Positions 31,701 through 33,144 of a stretch of DNA of 33,144 nt are shown here, in pieces; position 1 is the first letter of the stretch; the number at the start of each line of letters is the position of its first letter. Position numbers and translations under genes: made by a program. The DNA lies in the NCBI GenBank assembly GCA_009780275.1, contig WRAI01000026.1:1-33144 (forward strand), read 5' to 3'. This DNA is from Oscillospiraceae bacterium (GTDB lineage Bacteria > Bacillota > Clostridia > Oscillospirales > UBA929). The notes below the pieces were generated by a model. It was given only the letters and a program-made list of their open reading frames with translations. It did not search any database and had not been told where the DNA came from.

Positions 31701-33144
31701 ACATTTGTCGTAACTGAAGCTCAGCATTTCAGCAGAATACGTGTTGTCGTAACGCCGAGAAACGCCAATGGGATTTTGGGGAACCCCTTGACCTCAGAGG
31801 CATTCGGTCCGGTGCTGGCGCCCTGTACTTGTGACTGTGACCTTTGCATCGATTGCGAATGCTTAATCGACAGTCAAGATGGCCTTTGCGACTGCCACCT
31901 TGACATGACAGGTCTTTTTAACATTTTTAATTTCAGCGATACACTTTGGATGAGTGAACCTCACATGGTCGGTGCCGAAACCGCCGTATATGCCATACGA
32001 GTCGGCGGCGAATACAGATTCATCAATGTAGGCGGTCAATGGCCTCGAACCAACTTATTCCTTCCCGAAGTCATATCCATTCCACACACTAGCTGGAACA
32101 ACTTGTATCTGTATTTTGACGTTACAGTAGAAACCGGCTCCAGCATCGTACTGTTCCATGGTGACACAGGATACTCCATAAACCGCTCCATCACTAACAA
32201 CGTGGATGCAGCTAGCGGCGATTTACGAAGCGGCACATTTAGGGGTTCTATCTCTTTAGCAGACGTATTTTCCAATACGACGCAAGGTGCAAGTTTGACA
32301 CCCTTCGCCGGTGACACTTTCAATCTGACGAATATGCGCATATTTGCCGTGAACGGCAATGTTATTTTCCGTGAGTTCCGCATTGCAGGGACAGATGACA
32401 GCGGCCTTGACCCGAATGTAGCCATTGACTTCGCCAACAAAACCTTAACGGGATTCACTGCTGACGGCAGTTACACCATTAACGGCACTGCCGTAACACC
32501 GACTGACGGCGTATTGCCACTCGCTGATGTGTGGTTCAACACAACAGTAACTATTGGTAATGCCGGCGGCACGCAAGAGTTGTTCATTCCCGCGCCTCCC
32601 ACCGTGCCAACAGGCTTGACGGCCATTTCGACAAATGTTGTCGCTGAAAATAACGGACGCATTACCGGTGTGACCGACGCGATGGAGTTTAGTACAGACG
32701 GCGGCGACACTTGGACGCCTGTGACAGGCAATGAAATCACCAACCTGTCGCTCGGCGATGTGCTGGTGCGCGTGAGCGGTACGGCAACAGCATTTGCAAG
32801 TGCTGCGGCGACCGTAACAATTGAAGCCGGTCCATTAGTCGATACATGGGCAGAGGCCAAGGATGCACCAAACAGCTGGGCGATTGCCGATATGATTCGT
32901 ACACGCCAACATGGCATTGTGGGGGATGCGTTGCCCGCAGGTGTGTTGTATCGCGAGGGCGCGCCGCGTTGGTTCATTGCCGAAGTATTGGCAAATTATA
33001 TGGTTGTTTATACCGGCTTAGCAGATATTGACGCTGTGGTAGCCGCATGGCTGACAGAAGGCCATACGCCGTTTGCCACCGACTTTCCTGATGTCCCAGC
33101 CAATCATCCGCGGTATACTCAAATTATGGCGTTGGCAACCATGG
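28707..33144 (+). CDS. Large secreted protein with PHP metallophosphoesterase, Ig-like and SLH-type domains, 3' end outside the window
   Basis: The frame from ATG 28707 (GGAGG 8 bases upstream) stays open to the edge, 1479 codons. Residues 1-29 are a signal peptide (LALAMILILVPVVPAAA). Two tandem repeats of about 138 residues follow (33-170, 178-316), sharing EAA-GGGAANDTTLS and SFLRSIT-YT. Residues 324-600 are a PHP domain of the histidinol-phosphatase type with metal ligands His329/His331 (YHTHT), His337, Asp362-His363 (FADHA), Glu407 (GFEADW), His435 (TQH), His478 (AHAD) and Asp565/His567 (VDAHDP). A Big_2-like domain spans about 856-937, an Ig-like one 940-1035, a Cys-rich linker 1040-1063 (nine Cys), beta-rich modules to 1375, then SLH-like repeats from 1380 (FATDFPDVPANHPRYTQIM near the edge). 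It should be exported and held at the S-layer or cell wall; its substrate is unknown. Confidence 0.85.
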   Translation, partial: MKRYLKKTLATILALAMILILVPVVPAAASSTVYYTHTFTANPTVGNNTLSGRVWNFSLAATGVPETARGVRFRVGEAAGQTVTVGTAAPDEPIARVNIEAAISGGAANDTTLSVSIGGYQIDEVVTPSGQNTMFQFTNTEGRTGEIVITMSRATTGNQDSFLRSITIYTAANMPTVGIFYSHTLAATPTAGYNTLGDLVWHFNMAGTAAVEGGANGRGARFLVGDNNPQELIVKTTTAIPVSRIGIEAAMGGGAANDTTLSITIGGQVIVADEPLTGSNTNYRYDVDHLTGEVVITLRATAPGLQSFLRSITLYTGDLSKRGHRSEYHTHTWRCNHAAFVPDEAYVQAAIRNDFTILGFADHALLPWIYYENGVWGSYRLMEDYISSIRSLQEQFEDDIDIYLGFEADWHPTLYPYYRWLLDNGVVDYLVLTQHLFGFEDTFNTFYNFGANSLAAVRRYAESTIQAMETGLFPYFAHADYFMMYIHEWCDAVEHYARQVIETASRLGIALEINQGELNNPSRPIGGQMRTRYPYPAFWSVVAELQQDYAEGRREHDVIAVIGVDAHDPGSFNENRRTRAMTFAANLGVTVTEGRLYSIYRRTPNPAVWCSDTNTILQPFVIPGREPLSYRPANPAAQTPLFSINPADYTATTMGVGTTSTITTAAVDANLGGGIMFHNTNGLAPNATYMFTQPISAHLNDLIRFDIDTHRVHASIQLLLETPAGQRIAVLNPHIKGVNSLDRGSGEIRPHAHMDGYFIVREMNVGASWSHASATFGNAPVANYANTEGYIQISGLRVIPARGEAACLPCSRAYTAGLLLERVCGHLGGGTGRANAYIHIKELAVETVTGNRNIVPVTSIGIEAPSRSISMMVGQELTLSAAVSPSYATNPEVTWTSDDSSRATVDANGLIAAVSPGIVMILAEADGRTDAVAVHVTPFDPSPRAMQVRIIGTVAAGETLSAGYEFSDPADVAEEGSIFQWQMSDGTGFVDIPGATGNTFVVTEAQHFSRIRVVVTPRNANGILGNPLTSEAFGPVLAPCTCDCDLCIDCECLIDSQDGLCDCHLDMTGLFNIFNFSDTLWMSEPHMVGAETAVYAIRVGGEYRFINVGGQWPRTNLFLPEVISIPHTSWNNLYLYFDVTVETGSSIVLFHGDTGYSINRSITNNVDAASGDLRSGTFRGSISLADVFSNTTQGASLTPFAGDTFNLTNMRIFAVNGNVIFREFRIAGTDDSGLDPNVAIDFANKTLTGFTADGSYTINGTAVTPTDGVLPLADVWFNTTVTIGNAGGTQELFIPAPPTVPTGLTAISTNVVAENNGRITGVTDAMEFSTDGGDTWTPVTGNEITNLSLGDVLVRVSGTATAFASAAATVTIEAGPLVDTWAEAKDAPNSWAIADMIRTRQHGIVGDALPAGVLYREGAPRWFIAEVLANYMVVYTGLADIDAVVAAWLTEGHTPFATDFPDVPANHPRYTQIMALATM

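Noticed and set aside
1..33144. tRNA, rRNA, CRISPR, transposase or prophage
   Set aside because: None was found; there are no regularly spaced repeats, no cloverleaf-like segments in the gaps and no transposase or phage proteins.

Overview
The window looks like a piece of the chromosome of an uncultured, spore-forming Firmicute of the class Clostridia. The evidence is the SCIFF peptide/maturase pair next to yajC, a SpoIIM-XerD pair, a SPOCS/LysM spore-coat-type protein, a CotH-like protein, an infC-rpmI-rplT operon and a DUF512-der-plsY cluster. There are no rRNA or tRNA genes, no CRISPR array, no transposase and no phage genes, so most of the window is core chromosome. The accessory content is a few gene remnants, one short palindromic repeat and a very large secreted protein at the right edge.

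Layout. 1-4111 (minus): an operon rbgA-rnhB-yraN-cotH-like-membrane dipeptidase, with 4-base ATGA overlaps at the first two junctions. 4143-4211: back-to-back sigma-A promoters. 4256-5965 (plus): a CofE/F420-ligase-like protein and a GyrI-like protein. 5966-6568: a decayed minus-strand gene. 6569-7759 (plus): a GHL10-type glycoside hydrolase, followed in the same frame by a 53-codon remnant. 7998-9531 (plus): promoter, structured leader with attenuator-like terminator, infC (apparent AUC start), rpmI, rplT and terminator. 9530-15330 (minus): DUF624 membrane protein, DUF512 radical-SAM-type protein without its PDZ part, GH27 alpha-galactosidase, der, plsY and trmB, nearly all overlapping or abutting. 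15331-15774: another gene remnant.

15775-18342 (minus): proC, spoIIM (possible sigma-E promoter) and xerD-like recombinase. 18698-21199 (minus): yajC, TIGR04086 membrane protein, scfA (SCIFF precursor) and scfB (its radical SAM maturase). 21238-25522 (plus): gltX, a 76-bp palindromic element that supplies the gltX stop codon, glnS, a GNAT acetyltransferase and a two-SH3-type small protein. 25577-25912 (minus): two tiny candidate genes. 26057-27574 (plus): SPOCS-LysM protein. 27615-28483 (minus): rhodanese lipoprotein and trmL. 28707 to the right edge (plus): at least 1479 codons of a secreted protein with two tandem beta-type repeats, a complete PHP metallophosphoesterase domain, an Ig-like Big_2 domain and C-terminal SLH-type repeats.

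The genes group into translation and ribosome assembly (rbgA, der, infC, rpmI, rplT, trmB, trmL, gltX, glnS), envelope and lipid work (plsY, yajC, DUF624, dipeptidase), sporulation (spoIIM, SPOCS-LysM, CotH-like), RiPP maturation (scfA, scfB) and carbohydrate or surface functions (GH27, GHL10, PHP-SLH protein). The strongest leads are the extracellular PHP-SLH protein, the AUC-started infC with its leader, the perfect inverted repeats sitting on the gltX and scfB promoter regions, and departures from family motifs in RNase HII, DUF512, PlsY, TrmB and XerD. All translations and motif readings were done by eye; no database search was run.
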